From positions 543,305-607,304 of the forward strand of contig MNCI01033650.1 in the NCBI GenBank assembly GCA_015680685.1: DNA of 64,000 bases, read 5' to 3'. Source of the DNA: Gnetum montanum (lineage: Eukaryota; Streptophyta; Gnetopsida; Gnetales; Gnetaceae). This document shows, in pieces, positions 13,501 to 24,930 of the stretch (position 1 is its first letter; every line of letters starts with the position of its first letter). Made by a program: the position numbers and the translations under genes. The notes below the pieces were generated by a model. That model made no database searches. It worked only from the letters and a program-made list of their open reading frames with translations, and was not told the DNA's origin.

Positions 13501-14660
13501 AGATAGCATAAGGGGCCAATGATTTGATGATTCTTGGGGCAATATTTTACCAAAAACCAAAGGAAAATTTTAAAGCCATGAATTAGAAAGGAGGAATCTA
13601 TCTAACTTACAACAAATATGGTCTATATTTTTCCTTAGATTTGACTAAGTGAATGGATAGATAGGAATAGGGATCTCTCTCAAATTTAATCTTTGAAACG
13701 TCCTCTAGAAAGGAGCATGAGCATTAGGATTTTAACACCCTCCAATTCTATCTATTGAAACAATCATAGAATTGAAATCATCTGTCATTAACAAAGGTTC
13801 TAAGAAGGTAGATAAATATGTAGGAAAATTATCCCAAAAAGTTGTCCTATCAGTGATTTTGAGTGGAACATATATATTCACCAAGATCTAGTTAGGAGTA
13901 CTGGAAACCAATACTGCAATAAAATGTTTAGCTTTCTTAAGAAGAGAAACTTTAAATTATTACTTTCAAATGATCCAAAGTTCTCCTGAAAGACCATTTG
14001 CTTTAGAGAAATAAAACCCACAAGATGGAAACATACAATGAATAAGAGCAATACTTTGAGACTCATTAACTTTAGTTTCTTAAAGGTACATAAAATTGAT
14101 ATTTTCTTTTGACCACCAAAAATTGATGGTCTATTGATGTGAGGAATTCACGACATCCCTCATATTCCATGTAAGGATTTTCATTTATTCTAGGAGAATG
14201 AGGCTCCTCCATGTTGCTTTTGTAAACCATTCAAACAACTAAGAGTTAATTGTAAATTATTACATCTTGAAATCCTTGGTTTTTGACCAAAGTTTGTTGC
14301 TTTTCTTTGATCTGGGATTTATTAAAGGAATTGATAAGAACAACATTCAAGGCCAATTTCTCTAGTATTGGATCTAAATCTTCAGATTGAAAATCTGCTA
14401 TCTAAAGTTGATCTTCCTAAAAAGCTTCAAATAAATCATCCTTAATTAAAACAAATTTGGTATCCAAAGAACTTGAGTTAATTCGAGAATCTACAGATTT
14501 AGACTTCCAAATTTTTCTTGCATACACCAAATTTTTCACATGCAATGAAAATTTCCTTAGGTAAAACCACCATAATAAAACATGTAGGATATCCCAATGT
14601 TTTTAATTTATAAACATGAATATCTTCCAATCCTCATGTAGGGATTGAAAATGTTGGTAG
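10550..14660 (-). mobile_element. L1-type LINE, decayed
   Basis: Minus-strand non-LTR element joined to Athila-like sequence at its left edge and abutting an LTR at its right edge. The 3' UTR would lie at 10550-11118; no clear poly(A) tract or target duplication is visible. 14185-14660 upstream of ORF2 would hold ORF1 remnants; I see only weak coding traces there. Confidence 0.7.
11119..14184 (-). pseudogene. LINE ORF2: endonuclease, RT and zf-RVT remnant
   Basis: The predicted start at 14184 reads MKILTWNMRDVVNSS, the canonical opening of plant L1 endonucleases (MKILSWN-R-G-N). 13333-13560 carries the 'SNHWPL' endonuclease end. 12804-13061 holds the pre-RT segment 'DGTLCTE...FYKNILG'. The RT core lies at about 12070-12320; the active-site motif is altered (QFFYDTFLF where FADD-LLF is expected). 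11119-11540 encodes the terminal zf-RVT zinc region (C-x-x-P-x-E-x-x-x-H-A-L-F-T-C-P). In an active element this protein nicks target DNA and reverse-transcribes the RNA; here stops and frameshifts make it dead. Confidence 0.75.
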
Positions 14661-14663
14661 TTG

Positions 14664-14668
14664 GAATA
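14664..14668. repeat. Left half of imperfect target duplication (GAATA)
   Basis: GAATA precedes the left LTR and GAATG (23253-23257) follows the right LTR. A 4/5 match is compatible with an old 5-bp duplication but could be chance. Confidence 0.4.
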
Positions 14669-15454
14669 TGATGAGTCGTCATTTGGGTGACCACAGTATC
14701 GCGTACGTGATATCGCGGCCTGTCTCCTCATCTATAAATAAGAGGTAGATAGATCAGTTAGGCATTAGGGAGTTAGTTCTTAGTTAAGTGTTTTCATTTC
14801 TTTCTCTCAACCCTTTTCCTCTCCATGTATGCCTGCAGTGTGGTGATTGTACTTGTACAACATCCTTTATTTGAGTGTGATGTACTTGGACACGCACATG
14901 ACCGGCAATAAAGATCGAGATTACTTCATCATTGCAATAGTCACTTAGTTTAATCATTTAATTAATTGTTATTTACTGCTTTCCTAGTTAATGTCTCTCA
15001 CCCTTAAACTCATGTTAAAACGTAGAATGAGTATGACTTGATTATGAGCATTTAAGTGTGACTACTTGGTAACCCAGTAGCGTACCTAGGATCTATGCCT
15101 GGTAATCCTAGTGGTAGATGTGCACGAAGTCCAAGATGTGTATGGATAATCAAGGAATGGATGCTCATCGCACTTAGGCTAGTTTAGATTCTCTCACCCT
15201 TCTCTCCTAGCTAGTTAATATTACTTCCCATTGCCTTCAGGAGTAGCATTAGATTAGAAACCCATCATACACCTCACTTTGGACTAAACCATATGTGACA
15301 AAGCTAATACTAGTCCAGGTGGGAAGATAGAGAACTGTGACCTAAGGCTAACTGTCTAGATGCCACAATTAGTCTGTTTGCAAAGTTCGATCGGATCGCG
15401 TGTGTAATGCTCGTATTCGAATGGTTGAGTGTAGGGGTACCTCGCCACTCATCA
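14669..15454 (+). repeat. 5' LTR of non-autonomous Athila-like element (copy A)
   Basis: Starts TGATGAGTCG and ends with the near inverse CCACTCATCA. Pairs with 22444-23252. U3 carries CGCGATATCGCG-type palindromes at about 14697-14718, followed by a TATA box (CTATAAATAA, 14732-14741). Downstream sequence through about 15250 aligns base by base with the partner LTR, with mostly transition differences. Confidence 0.9.
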
Positions 15455-15455
15455 T

Positions 15456-15473
15456 TGGCGCTGTTGCTGGGGA
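15456..15473 (+). other. Primer-binding site, tRNA-Asp type
   Basis: TGGCGCTGTTGCTGGGGA begins two bases after the LTR. From memory the plant tRNA-Asp site is TGGCGCCGTTGCCGGGGA; the two differences are both C-to-T. tRNA-Asp priming is typical of Athila elements. Confidence 0.85.
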
Positions 15474-15612
15474 CAGTGCTAGTTATCGGGGACAGTGCTA
15501 GTTATCTAGATTAGTTATATCATACAAGGTTGCTGTAAAGGACTTAACGATGTATATTTTAGAAAGAAATAATTATACAAAGTCACATATAAATTCACAC
15601 AACTTCACAACC

Positions 15613-17240
15613 ATGGCTCTCCTACAAGACCATAACAATGCCATTACTAGTGAGGAAGTTCATTGGAGAAGCAATGAACTATATGACGATGAAGATTGGA
15701 GTACATAACCTGAAGTGGGAGTTTCTTATAAACATAAACAAAAGCAACATCATCCCAACACATGAAAGCATAACTTACCCGATGACGATGAACCCCTACT
15801 GGCCACTACAAGCTTAATGCAAATACAGGAGGCTGTTCGAATCTCCCATAGGCATCGTAAAGAGAGCCATCTACCTAGGCTCGATTTAAACAACTTTCCA
15901 AATTTCTCAGGAGGCTATGACTTAGAGATCCATATCAACATTTACGAGCCTTCTATGATGCCTGTGCATGGGACAACATTGATAACGGATGACAAAAACT
16001 CAAGCTCTTTCCTATGACACTCGTTGGCCAAGCAAAAGTATGGTATAGATCGTTAAAACCAAATTCAATACGACGTTGGCCAATAATGGTAGAACTCTTT
16101 AACGAAAAATATCAAACCTATGCAAGAGTGTCAGCCTTGAGGAAACAAATCCAAGAATGGAAACAAGCATAACATGAACCCTTGGACATGGCCTTAGAAA
16201 GATATTATGCACTATTAAACAACTGTCTAGGCCATGGGTTCTCTGAGGAAAGGCTAATGTATCATATTATTGATGGCCTACATAATGAGACAAGAGAGAC
16301 CTTAGGAATGTATGCCCAAGGTCAACTATACAAACTACGAACCCATTAAGTCCAAGAGCTTATTAAGCGGGTAGCAAAAGAAGAAGGAGAAATGGCTAGN
16401 CAACCTATCACAAGGAGAAAGAATCATCTTTGCTGGTACAAAAATCATTAGAAGAAGTTGAGGCAAAGATCAATAAGATGTTGGAATGGACATATAAAAA
16501 GTGTGGAGAATTTATCGATATTATTGGAGATAGAGCTTTGACAACCCAAGAAGCAGGACAAAGTATCAGTAGACAATCAGAAAGAAGGGATAAGGAAAAT
16601 AAGAGCTCAATTGCCAATCATACGTATGAATGCAACATATGCCTGTATGATCATCCCAAGGGCCAATGCCCAATCTTGTTACATTTACATGAGTATTGGG
16701 GAAACATGTTACATCTAGATTTTGTACAGAGATATTGTGTTCGATCACAATGGCAACAATCCCAGTCATGGGGGAGACCACCCCTAAACTGGAGACACCC
16801 TTCGTATTAGCTGAATCGAAACGCTTATATAGTCCAATACCTTGGTTCTCCAGCTGGGCCAACATACTCTATCTCGCTGCATTATCATTCTCCTCAATAC
16901 TATCAGCCCATGCCTTCAACACAACCACCACCTTGTGTACCTTACACTGCACCTCCTAATTTTCAACATTCTCATTTTCCCTCCTTCTACATCACCACCA
17001 ATTGCTCCTAAGGTGTCTACACCACAGCAACAACCCACGAACATTACTTGTGCTACTACTTCCAATAGCAGTGAGAGACCTCAGCAACATCAAAGGTGTC
17101 CCTTCTTTAGAAATGACCCTAGGAAGGGACAACATAATTCCAAGGTCACTGCATCCTCCAACTCAGCACAAGTCCCACACTGTGGTGCACCCTTACCTTC
17201 GAACCCAACGCCTCATGTAACTCCATCAGGGCCACCAACT
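15613..17240 (+). pseudogene. gag of the non-autonomous Athila-like element
   Basis: ATG at 15613 opens MALLQDHNNAITSEEVHW. At about 15860-15930 the segment LPRLDLNNFPNFSGGYD is the usual entry to the Ty3/gypsy capsid domain. 16015-16370, after a frameshift near 16.0 kb, reads LVGQAKVWYRSLKP, then FNEKYQTYARVSALRKQIQEWKQ, the conserved Retrotrans_gag core. The C-terminal part (16.43-17.24 kb) is Gln/Pro/Thr-rich and runs in shifting frames; a Cys/His cluster near 16630-16670 may be a zinc-knuckle remnant. Stops such as TAA after 'EWKQA' and TAG in the N-terminus show decay. One N lies at 16400. Confidence 0.75.
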
Positions 17241-18904
17241 CACACTCCAACAATAATACGGCCCAATGAACACAGCTATGGAAGGCATCATCCCGATCCT
17301 TGCATACCATCTAGTCGTTCCAAATATCATAGTGGGTCAACTCGTTATCTAGGAACTACATTGTATAAATTGGCCCACTATGCTTACTATAATCAAGTGT
17401 GTGAACCCTGATGGGGTAAGTATGACCGGGTCCCAATATTTCCAACATGCAAGGATCTTCATCTTCCATTTATTAGTCCTTGCCATCCTAAAATGATAGT
17501 TATGGGGGATATCCCCCATTCTAAATAACAAACAGGGTTAATAAATATTTTTCATTTTCTTTGATTTTACAGCTTTTTGTTTTCCAGTTTTTCATTTTTC
17601 AACTTCTTATTTTATCTTTTTATCTTTTTGTTATTTTTGTCTTTTTATAAGTAATATCATCTATGAATAAAACACTCATGTGGATCGTTGGTTGAGGTGT
17701 GTTCTATGTTATCAAGTATCGAACGATCAATTATTTGGAGAGTGAGCCCATTACAGCCAGTCATCCACTCTACAAATAAGAGGTTCTGTTCGAGGGTACA
17801 GTGATATTCTTGACATTTTTAAAACTTAAAATTAATTTTGTGTTCATTGTACCCAGAATGAAGAAGGATGGACCAAGAGGGAATGATTAGGGTGTGACAT
17901 CAAGGGGACTTGTGGATTCTCTTTGGTGACATCTGTGGGAGTTATCGTGCAACGTGGTTGTACTAAGATCCTTGTAGATCTAATGAAAAATGGGAGTAAG
18001 AGTAATCAAACAGGCACTCAAAAATCCAATGCTGTTCTAGGGGATCCCATTGGAAAGACATGCACACATGCTTGAAGGTTGGCGGCTTCTCTAGATTCAG
18101 TAATCAAAAAAAAAAAGAGAGAAAAAAAAATGAGAAAAAGAAAAGAGAGAAAAGTGCCACAAAACAAAAATCACTCCTCCCTTGAATAAAATGCCAAGTG
18201 ATTGTACGCCTTATTGTTATGGTACTCTCATAGTTTCTCATCATGGGATGAACCAATGTGATGTCATTGATCAGAGGAATGGACTTGGTCCTGATCTTGG
18301 AACGACAGGTTAATGACAGATTAACCATGCTTTACACGCAGGATTCACTGTGCCCTGGGTTGGTTACCTCATGTCCCAATCTCTACAATCCCTTCTATAC
18401 TTCGTCTCATCTCACGATTCATGTAATTGTAGCTCGTGCCGTGTGTAACATAGAATTCTTATCTCATTCCGGTGATATTTACATATGTGTGTTTTGTGGA
18501 ATTAGTGCGGATTACATTTAACCCTTCTAGTGCCCACGAACACTTTAAGTGTGGTTACACAAGGGCATTATAGGTTGAAACCTACTTTGGGGAGGATCCA
18601 CTTGTGTAATCTTTTGTAATATTCACTTATGACATAGCTCACACACACCATTTCTTACCCTTAGCATGATTTTCAAACGATTTTCTTTCCCTACCACTAT
18701 CCCTCTGAATAATAGCGTTGCTATATACCATCACATAGCCTTTTTCTCTACCACCCAAGGTCCTTATTGATAAAATCCACAGATCATTATTCGTGCCTTC
18801 CAAATCATCTAATTACCCTAGAACCCTTCAACATGTGCCCAATTTCCTAGGTTTCCAACTTTGATTTGAAGAAAATCTTTAAAAATTCGATATTTTCCCT
18901 TGGG
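17241..18904 (+). mobile_element. Internal non-coding region replacing pol
   Basis: No protease, RT, RNase H or integrase signature in any frame. The region matches 1-1480 of the window in order, so it is a normal internal segment of this family, and gag joins it directly. An A-rich tract (18107-18150) is the only repeat I see. Confidence 0.6.
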
Positions 18905-19014
18905 CCTAGAACATCGTTAGGCCACGATATTGTGTACGCGATATCACGGTCGACGCGATATCGTGTACACGATGTATCATACGTGATGTTGCGTCCCTCC
19001 AAACCTATAAATAG
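18905..19014 (+). promoter_or_regulatory. Internal promoter of the extra gene, with U3-type palindromes
   Basis: Between 18915 and 18980 several degenerate GTACGCGATATCACG / ACGCGATATCGTGTACACG palindromes occur, followed by a TATA box (CTATAAATAG, 19005-19014). The same palindrome and the same TATA context are found in U3 of the LTRs at 14697-14741 and 22468-22550. A transcript starting about 30 bases downstream would have a leader of about 450 bases before the ATG at 19492. Confidence 0.65.
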
Positions 19015-19491
19015 GTGAGCCCCCCGCAACACTTAGCATCATTTCTTGCCATTCACGTGGGTGAGTTTTCGAATTTTTTCTCTGCGACTTGCTATTGTGC
19101 GACCCTTGCTTTCATATCCATATCTTGCTCGCTGGTACTCAAATCTTAATTTCGTCTGAACCTGCTTGAACCCAAAGTGTTTAGCTTAGTCGTGGGGGAG
19201 GGACACCTACCGAATAACACCTAACGTTTTTGGAATTTATCATCGCCCAAAGGACATTATTAAGGATAATTAGTTGTAAATTAAGAATGAAATGTGCAAA
19301 AAAATCATTTAATCCTTTAGGTACACAGGGAAATTAAAATTGGAAACCACCTATGTAAAATGGACTCATTATTACAATGTTTTGGGCAATATCACACGGA
19401 GATAAAATAAATTAATTAATCAAGAAAAGTAGTAAGGTATAACTTAACTTCAAAAACAACCTTACTAATGCTTGGCCCTGTGTGATCGTAG

Positions 19492-22278
19492 ATGGCCCCG
19501 AAATGTGGACAAAAGGAAGGTCCTGCTCAAGGTGGAAGCAAACGACCCAAGAGAGGTGGAAGACAAGATCCTACTGGACAACATGCAGAACAGGAGGAGC
19601 AATCGTTCAGTATTTATCAAGAGGACGCTCCTACTGTATAGTCCGGGTAGGCAGAAGGAGGAACTGCTGCAGCGCCTTAACAGGGACAACATCTCATGTT
19701 GCCCCAAGATTTTTTTTAGGCCATCCATGAAAAATCCACATTTACTACAGTGATTGTGGAGTGAAACTTTGAATCTTTTGTAGAGTTCGCTCTTGAGGCC
19801 GTTAGGGATCACCTCAAGGGATCTCCCTTATGGCCTACCCTCTCTGAAAGTGGTGCCTAGTACCTAGGGGAGACATACCAATTCTGGCACAATAGAGAGC
19901 AAGGCACCATTGTCAATATTTGTGGTGTGATAGTTGACTTCTCTGCACAAGCCATTTTGAAAGTGTTAAACCTTCCGAATACAGGGCCAAAAGTTGCTCA
20001 ATTATCCACTCATTCAGACCCCGATGTGCAATGGGATTGGTTGGAAAGGACGTATGACAGAGATAAAACATTTGTTGAGTTGACGATGGAAGAGAGGATC
20101 TACTTTAAAATTGGAACATATCACCTCTTCCCCATGAAGGGCTTAAAAAGAATATCAACGTATGTGGCAAGAGGATGTGCAGTGCTGATGGGAAAGATTA
20201 ATGCTAACCTGCCGCATCTATATTTAACGGAGATCCTGAGGCGGTTCGAGGAATAGAAGACAGGGAAGATGGCGTTACCTTTCCCTTGTCTTATTAGAAA
20301 GCTTTGTCGATGTGCTGGTATCAAGGGGTACACCAATGATGTCCTTTGGAAAGCCCAAAATGCTTCCTATGCTGAACTGTTAAAGCCACCGGTCGCAAGG
20401 AAAATTACTGGTGAGATGCTGGGACCAGAAGAAGAAAAGGAACATACGTTTGGACCAACTGCAACTCAACTTGCAAGACCTAGCCAACCTCCAAGCACAA
20501 GACCTAGTCAACAACAGGAAGCAGGGCCCAGCACAGGCTAGGATCAACCGTCGTCGTAAGACTACAGATCGTCGATGAGCCATCTTAGGGCCATCGTTGA
20601 GACGGTCAGTTGGGGGAATCGTGATGACTCAAATCTCTTCTGCGTCATTGATGATGCCATTCAACGCACTATTTCTTTGGATCACACAAGGGGTGAAGTA
20701 TCTATTCATGTAGGAGGAGGGGAAAGTAGTTGGTCACAATAGATCTTAGGAAATGCGGCATCTTTCCAAGTGCAATTAGAAACTGGTGAGGGGGCCATTA
20801 TGGTGGTCATGCAACACCAGGGTGCCGTGGGAGCCGCAGATGTGGTCACAGACCACATCAAAGAATTGTTCAATGTACCTGTTGTGCCCTCGGCAGATCT
20901 CACAGGAGCACGTGATGCTCAAATTTTGGTTGAAACCTCAATGACTCTTGTGGAACATGAGGATGCACTTGATTGATTGCTACAAACAAGACAAGTAATG
21001 ACATCCCTGTTTGACATCCCTCAGGATGTTACAGCAATTCAGTCAGACCTCATTTCCACAAAGGGGAAGCTGGTCTTAACAGAAGTGAGGGCTGAGCATG
21101 CTGAAGCAAAAGTGTAGAAATTACAAGAGCAACTCGTGGCCCTACAAGCAGCACAACAAGATCCTTTGCAATTTGTTCTCACAGAATAGCTAGATAATTG
21201 GAGAATTGAGCAACTAACCAAGCTAATAGCAGAGAATAAAAAGGTGGATGATGAAAAAGAGAAGGCTATTTGGGATGCCTCTATAGCATAGGTGTAAACT
21301 CATGCGTATCTCAAAGCACTTAATGCCTTACAGGAGGAAAATAAATAGCTCGTTGCCGACAACCTTTGGTTGACCACTGTGGAAAAGCAAAAGAATGTTC
21401 TCAAGGAACACTTTCATCAATTGCGAGAACAATTCATCTAGGTTAACCAAGACATAAGTCATTTAGCCAGGGAGAATAGAACCCTCTCAATGGAGGAGGT
21501 ATGTGCAATTCACCAAAAGATAGCTATTGAAATAAGCGTATGGAAAAATGAGGCTAAACAGCATGAAACGCTGAAGGAGCACTTCCGAGATCAAGTTGGG
21601 ATGTACAAACAGATCCTTGAGAAGGAGATCCATATGGCCAAGGCCCATGTCAATGCTATTAGTGCTCAACACATTGATTGGTGGGCCATATTGGACACAT
21701 ATGCTTTTGTCCACTAAGCAGAAGTTAAGAATCGAGACCTGCAGATTCAGGATCTGACAGAATACATGGAGTTGGCAAACCTGTGGTATGCCAACCTTGC
21801 CATGTTAATAGTAGGGCACCCAAGGACAAAGCTTGAGAAGTAGGTAGCAACAACCTATGTTAAATATGAAGTAGAATTTGCAGAATGCAAGAAGTTTTTG
21901 GAAAAACTAGAGGTCGCAAATTCTAAACTTGAGGTGGTGAAAGCAAGCTACTAAGGTCAAAAATGTGTTGCAGTAGATTTGGCTCGACGGCTCATGAATT
22001 TCCAAGAATAAAAAGATAAAGCTAGAGCCTACGAATAGGAACGGCGGGTATTTACAGCCTGGTATGTCAAGGCTAATTGAATGTTTTTGAAACTACCCTG
22101 TCTGTGGAAAGTGCCGACTCCATCAAACATCGGAACATTAGCATGGATGGCAAAAGACCCTCAGATTGAAGAGGATAAGCTCTAGGCCATACTCCAACAC
22201 CATCAAGTCTCAAAACCTGGAGGACAACACAAAGGGAAAGCACCAATGGAGGAGCCATTGCCACCAGGAACTACATGA
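19492..22278 (+). pseudogene. Extra gene in env position: plant-transposon-like domain plus coiled coil
   Basis: A single frame runs from ATG 19492 (MAPKCGQKEGPAQGGSKRPK) to TGA 22276-22278, 928 codons with no net frameshift, but interrupted by about 24 stops (my count: 15 TAG, 6 TAA, 3 TGA). Codons about 80-255 (19730-20256) hold a pattern like the plant transposon protein domain PF20167: 'GVIVDFSAQAILKVLNLPN', then 'YFKIGTYHLFPMKG', then an alanine/glycine-rich helix. About 310-430 is Gln/Pro/Ser-rich linker. About 520-870 is a Glu/Lys/Gln-rich coiled coil. The C-terminus is 'KGKAPMEEPLPPG'. It lies between the internal region and the 3' LTR. No membrane segment, so a true envelope role is unlikely. 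Function unknown; family assignment by eye. Confidence 0.65.
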
Positions 22279-22443
22279 GTTCCACAAATTTTGTAGTTGT
22301 AGCACATTCTTTGTGTTGTGTCTTTGTTTTGTTTTCATTCCACACTGTGGCATAACCCGATTTTCACCATCCAATAATCCGATACCTATCCACTGGGTAA
22401 TCACTGTAACTTGAGGACGAGTTTTCATTCAGTCATGGAGTTA

Positions 22444-23252
22444 TGATGAGTCATCATTTGGGTGAATGCGATATCATGTACGCGATATCGTAGCCCAATC
22501 GCGATATCGCATATGCAATATCGTGTCCTGTCTCCGCATCTTTAAATAAGAGGTAGACAGATCAGTTAAGCATTAGGGAGTTAGTTCTTAGTTAAGTGTT
22601 TTCATTTCTTTTTCTTAACCATTTTCCTCTCCTTGTATGCCTACAGTGTGGTGATTGTAATTGTACAACATTCTTTATTCGAGTGTGACGTACTTGGACA
22701 CGCACATGATCGGCAATAAAGATCGAGATTACTTCATCATTGTAGCATTCACTTAGTTTAATCATTTAATTAATTGTTATTTAATGCTTTCCTAGTTAAT
22801 CTCTCTCACCCTTAAACTCATGTTAAAACGTGGAATGAGTACGACTTGATTACGAGCATTTAAGTGTGACTACTTGGTAACTCTAGGATCTACGCTTGAT
22901 AATCCTAGTGGTAGTCATGCATGAAGTCCAAGATGTGTATGGATAATCAAGGAACAGATGCTCATCGCACTTAGGCTAGTTTAGATTCTCTCACCCTTCT
23001 CTCCTAGCTTAGTTAATATTACTTCCCATTACCTTCGGGAGTAGCATTAGATTAGAAACCCATCATACACCTCACTCTAGACTAAACCCTATGTGAGAAA
23101 GCTAATACTAGTCCAGGTGGGAAGACAGTGAACTACAACCTGAGGCTAACTGTCTAGATGCCACAACTAGTCTATCTACAGAGTTCGACTAGATCGCATG
23201 CGTAACGCTTGTATTCGTATGGTTGAGTGTAGGGGTACCTCGCGACTCATCA
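22444..23252 (+). repeat. 3' LTR of non-autonomous Athila-like element (copy B)
   Basis: Starts TGATGAGTCA and ends GCGACTCATCA, pairing with 14669-15454. The U3 palindromes are more numerous (22468-22530, CGATATCG cores) and the TATA box is changed to TTTAAATAAG (22541-22550). A purine-rich GAGGACGAG upstream (22415-22423) may be the polypurine tract. Flanked on the right by GAATG. Confidence 0.9.
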
Positions 23253-24930
23253 GAATGGAACACTGAGAGGTTCGTGAACGCACAACTTAGACCCTGCGTC
23301 TATGTGAGAGCTTATTGGTGGTAGAGATGAGGTGTCTAGAATGGTTTTGTTGATTGAACAGGGACTTAAGAAATGCAATACCCAATGGTCCTAAGTGTTT
23401 GCATGGTGTTCACAGTGTTAACAGGGGTGAGCGTAGTCAGGGTTTTTAGTGCAAAACAAGGGTGTTAATGCATGGCAATGTAGTGAAACAATCGAAAATA
23501 CAAGTAAAATGCCATAATGAAATTAAAAATGTTGAAAAATGCAGAGGAGAGAGAGAGAGAGAGAAAGCGGCACCACCCCAACTAAGGTTGAGCGTAGTTA
23601 ACCTCAAGAGGGGTGAGAAGGTATGCGGTGTATAGTAGGTGCAGTGGATAGCGTAGTCATAGTCTCAGGGTCTCTAGGCCACAAAAATTGATGTCTACCA
23701 TGGTGTCTGTGCTTGCCAGATAGGCTGTTGCAGTGTGTAGTGGACTATGGTGGTCTGTGGTGTCTTGTGGTGAGCTATGGTGGTGTGCGAATACCTTACC
23801 TTGCCAAAAAGCCAAATGTGCTTTGAGTTTGCTAATCTTGCTTCGATTTTGCCAACCAAAATGCCAAAAATACTAACGTTGCTTTAGATTTTCCAACCAA
23901 AATTTTTGCCAACCCTTAAAAAATTGAGAGCTAGGGTATTTATAGGCTTAGGGTTAACATAAAATGCAGATTGGTTGCCACATGGTAGTGGGACAGTTGA
24001 GACTATGACTACGACTATGACTACAGTTGAGAAAATGGTGTCATGCTCTGGTGTGCTCCAAAGGATTCCGCAGGACTGCCAGACTATGACTACGTTGCCA
24101 ACTACATGTTTGTGAGTTGAATAGGACTGTAATGTACCTGAAAAAATGCAAAAAACTGCAACTTTGGAGACTATGCTCTGGGACTATGTTGTCCATTGTC
24201 TCAAGTGGGGTCAAAAGTAGTTAGAATTTGGAGACAAAAGGGAGTACAAAAAGGATGCATTTTTACTAACTACACTTGCTAACAGTGTGTTGGAGTTGCA
24301 CTAAGTGCCAATGTTGTGCTGTAGAGGTCATTGGAGATTGTTTTGCATAACTACACTTGACTACGCTCTGGATTGGGGGAGAGCGTAGTTTAACATTTGG
24401 ATAAATTTTATAGAAAAGTGAATATGTGTTGACTACGCTCTCCATGGGAGGTTGACTACACTCCCAACTGGGGTTGAGCATAGTTTCAGCACTTGGGAAA
24501 ATTTTTGCAAAATTTAGCTTCTAATTAACTACACTTGAATACACTCTAGTTTGGTGGAGAGCATAGTCTCAACACTTAGGAAAGCTTTCTACCAAACTAT
24601 TTCTTCCATGCCAACTATGCTTGACTACACCCTAGTGCAATGGAGAACATAGTCTCGTCACTTAGAAAAATCTGTAGCTACTAGCTTGACACTTAGAAAA
24701 ATCTTACAAAATTGGCCTCTGGTGTTGACTACGGTCTCTACTAAGCTTACTACGCTCCAGTGCAGTGGAGAGCGTAGTCCCAAAACTTAGAAAATTTTGC
24801 ATCTTCTTGCTTCACAATAAATCTTTGGAGTTGACTATGTCCTCTATTGGCTGACTACACTCTAGGGTAGTGGAGAGCATAGTCCCAACACTATGGCATC
24901 AGCGTGACTATGCTCTCTGCTAGTTAGATG
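23253..24930 (-). repeat. Old Tat-lineage LTR (3' LTR, element on minus strand)
   Basis: Aligns in order with 56738-58400: 'CACTGAGAGGTTC', 'GGTGAGCGTAG', 'CGGCACCACCCCAA', 'GAGAAGGTATGCGGTGTA' and so on. On the minus strand a TATA box (CCTATAAATACC, about 23936-23947) separates R-U5 (left) from U3 (right). U3 (24000-24930) is built of repeats with GACTACGCTC and its inverse GAGCGTAGTC, spaced by CTTAGAAAAATTTTGCA-like units. The right end with the TG and the polypurine tract is deleted. The left edge abuts the Athila-like LTR and may lack about 10-20 bases. Confidence 0.8.
23551..23570. repeat. (GA)n microsatellite
   Basis: About ten GA units inside the old LTR. Confidence 0.85.

Noticed and set aside
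22166-22414. Cysteine- and phenylalanine-rich frame as an envelope membrane segment
   Set aside because: It is out of frame with the extra gene and not conserved in the copy ending at 4681.
14664-23257. GAATA/GAATG as proof of a simple single insertion
   Set aside because: Only 4 of 5 bases match and the two flanks belong to different elements, so it supports but does not prove the borders.
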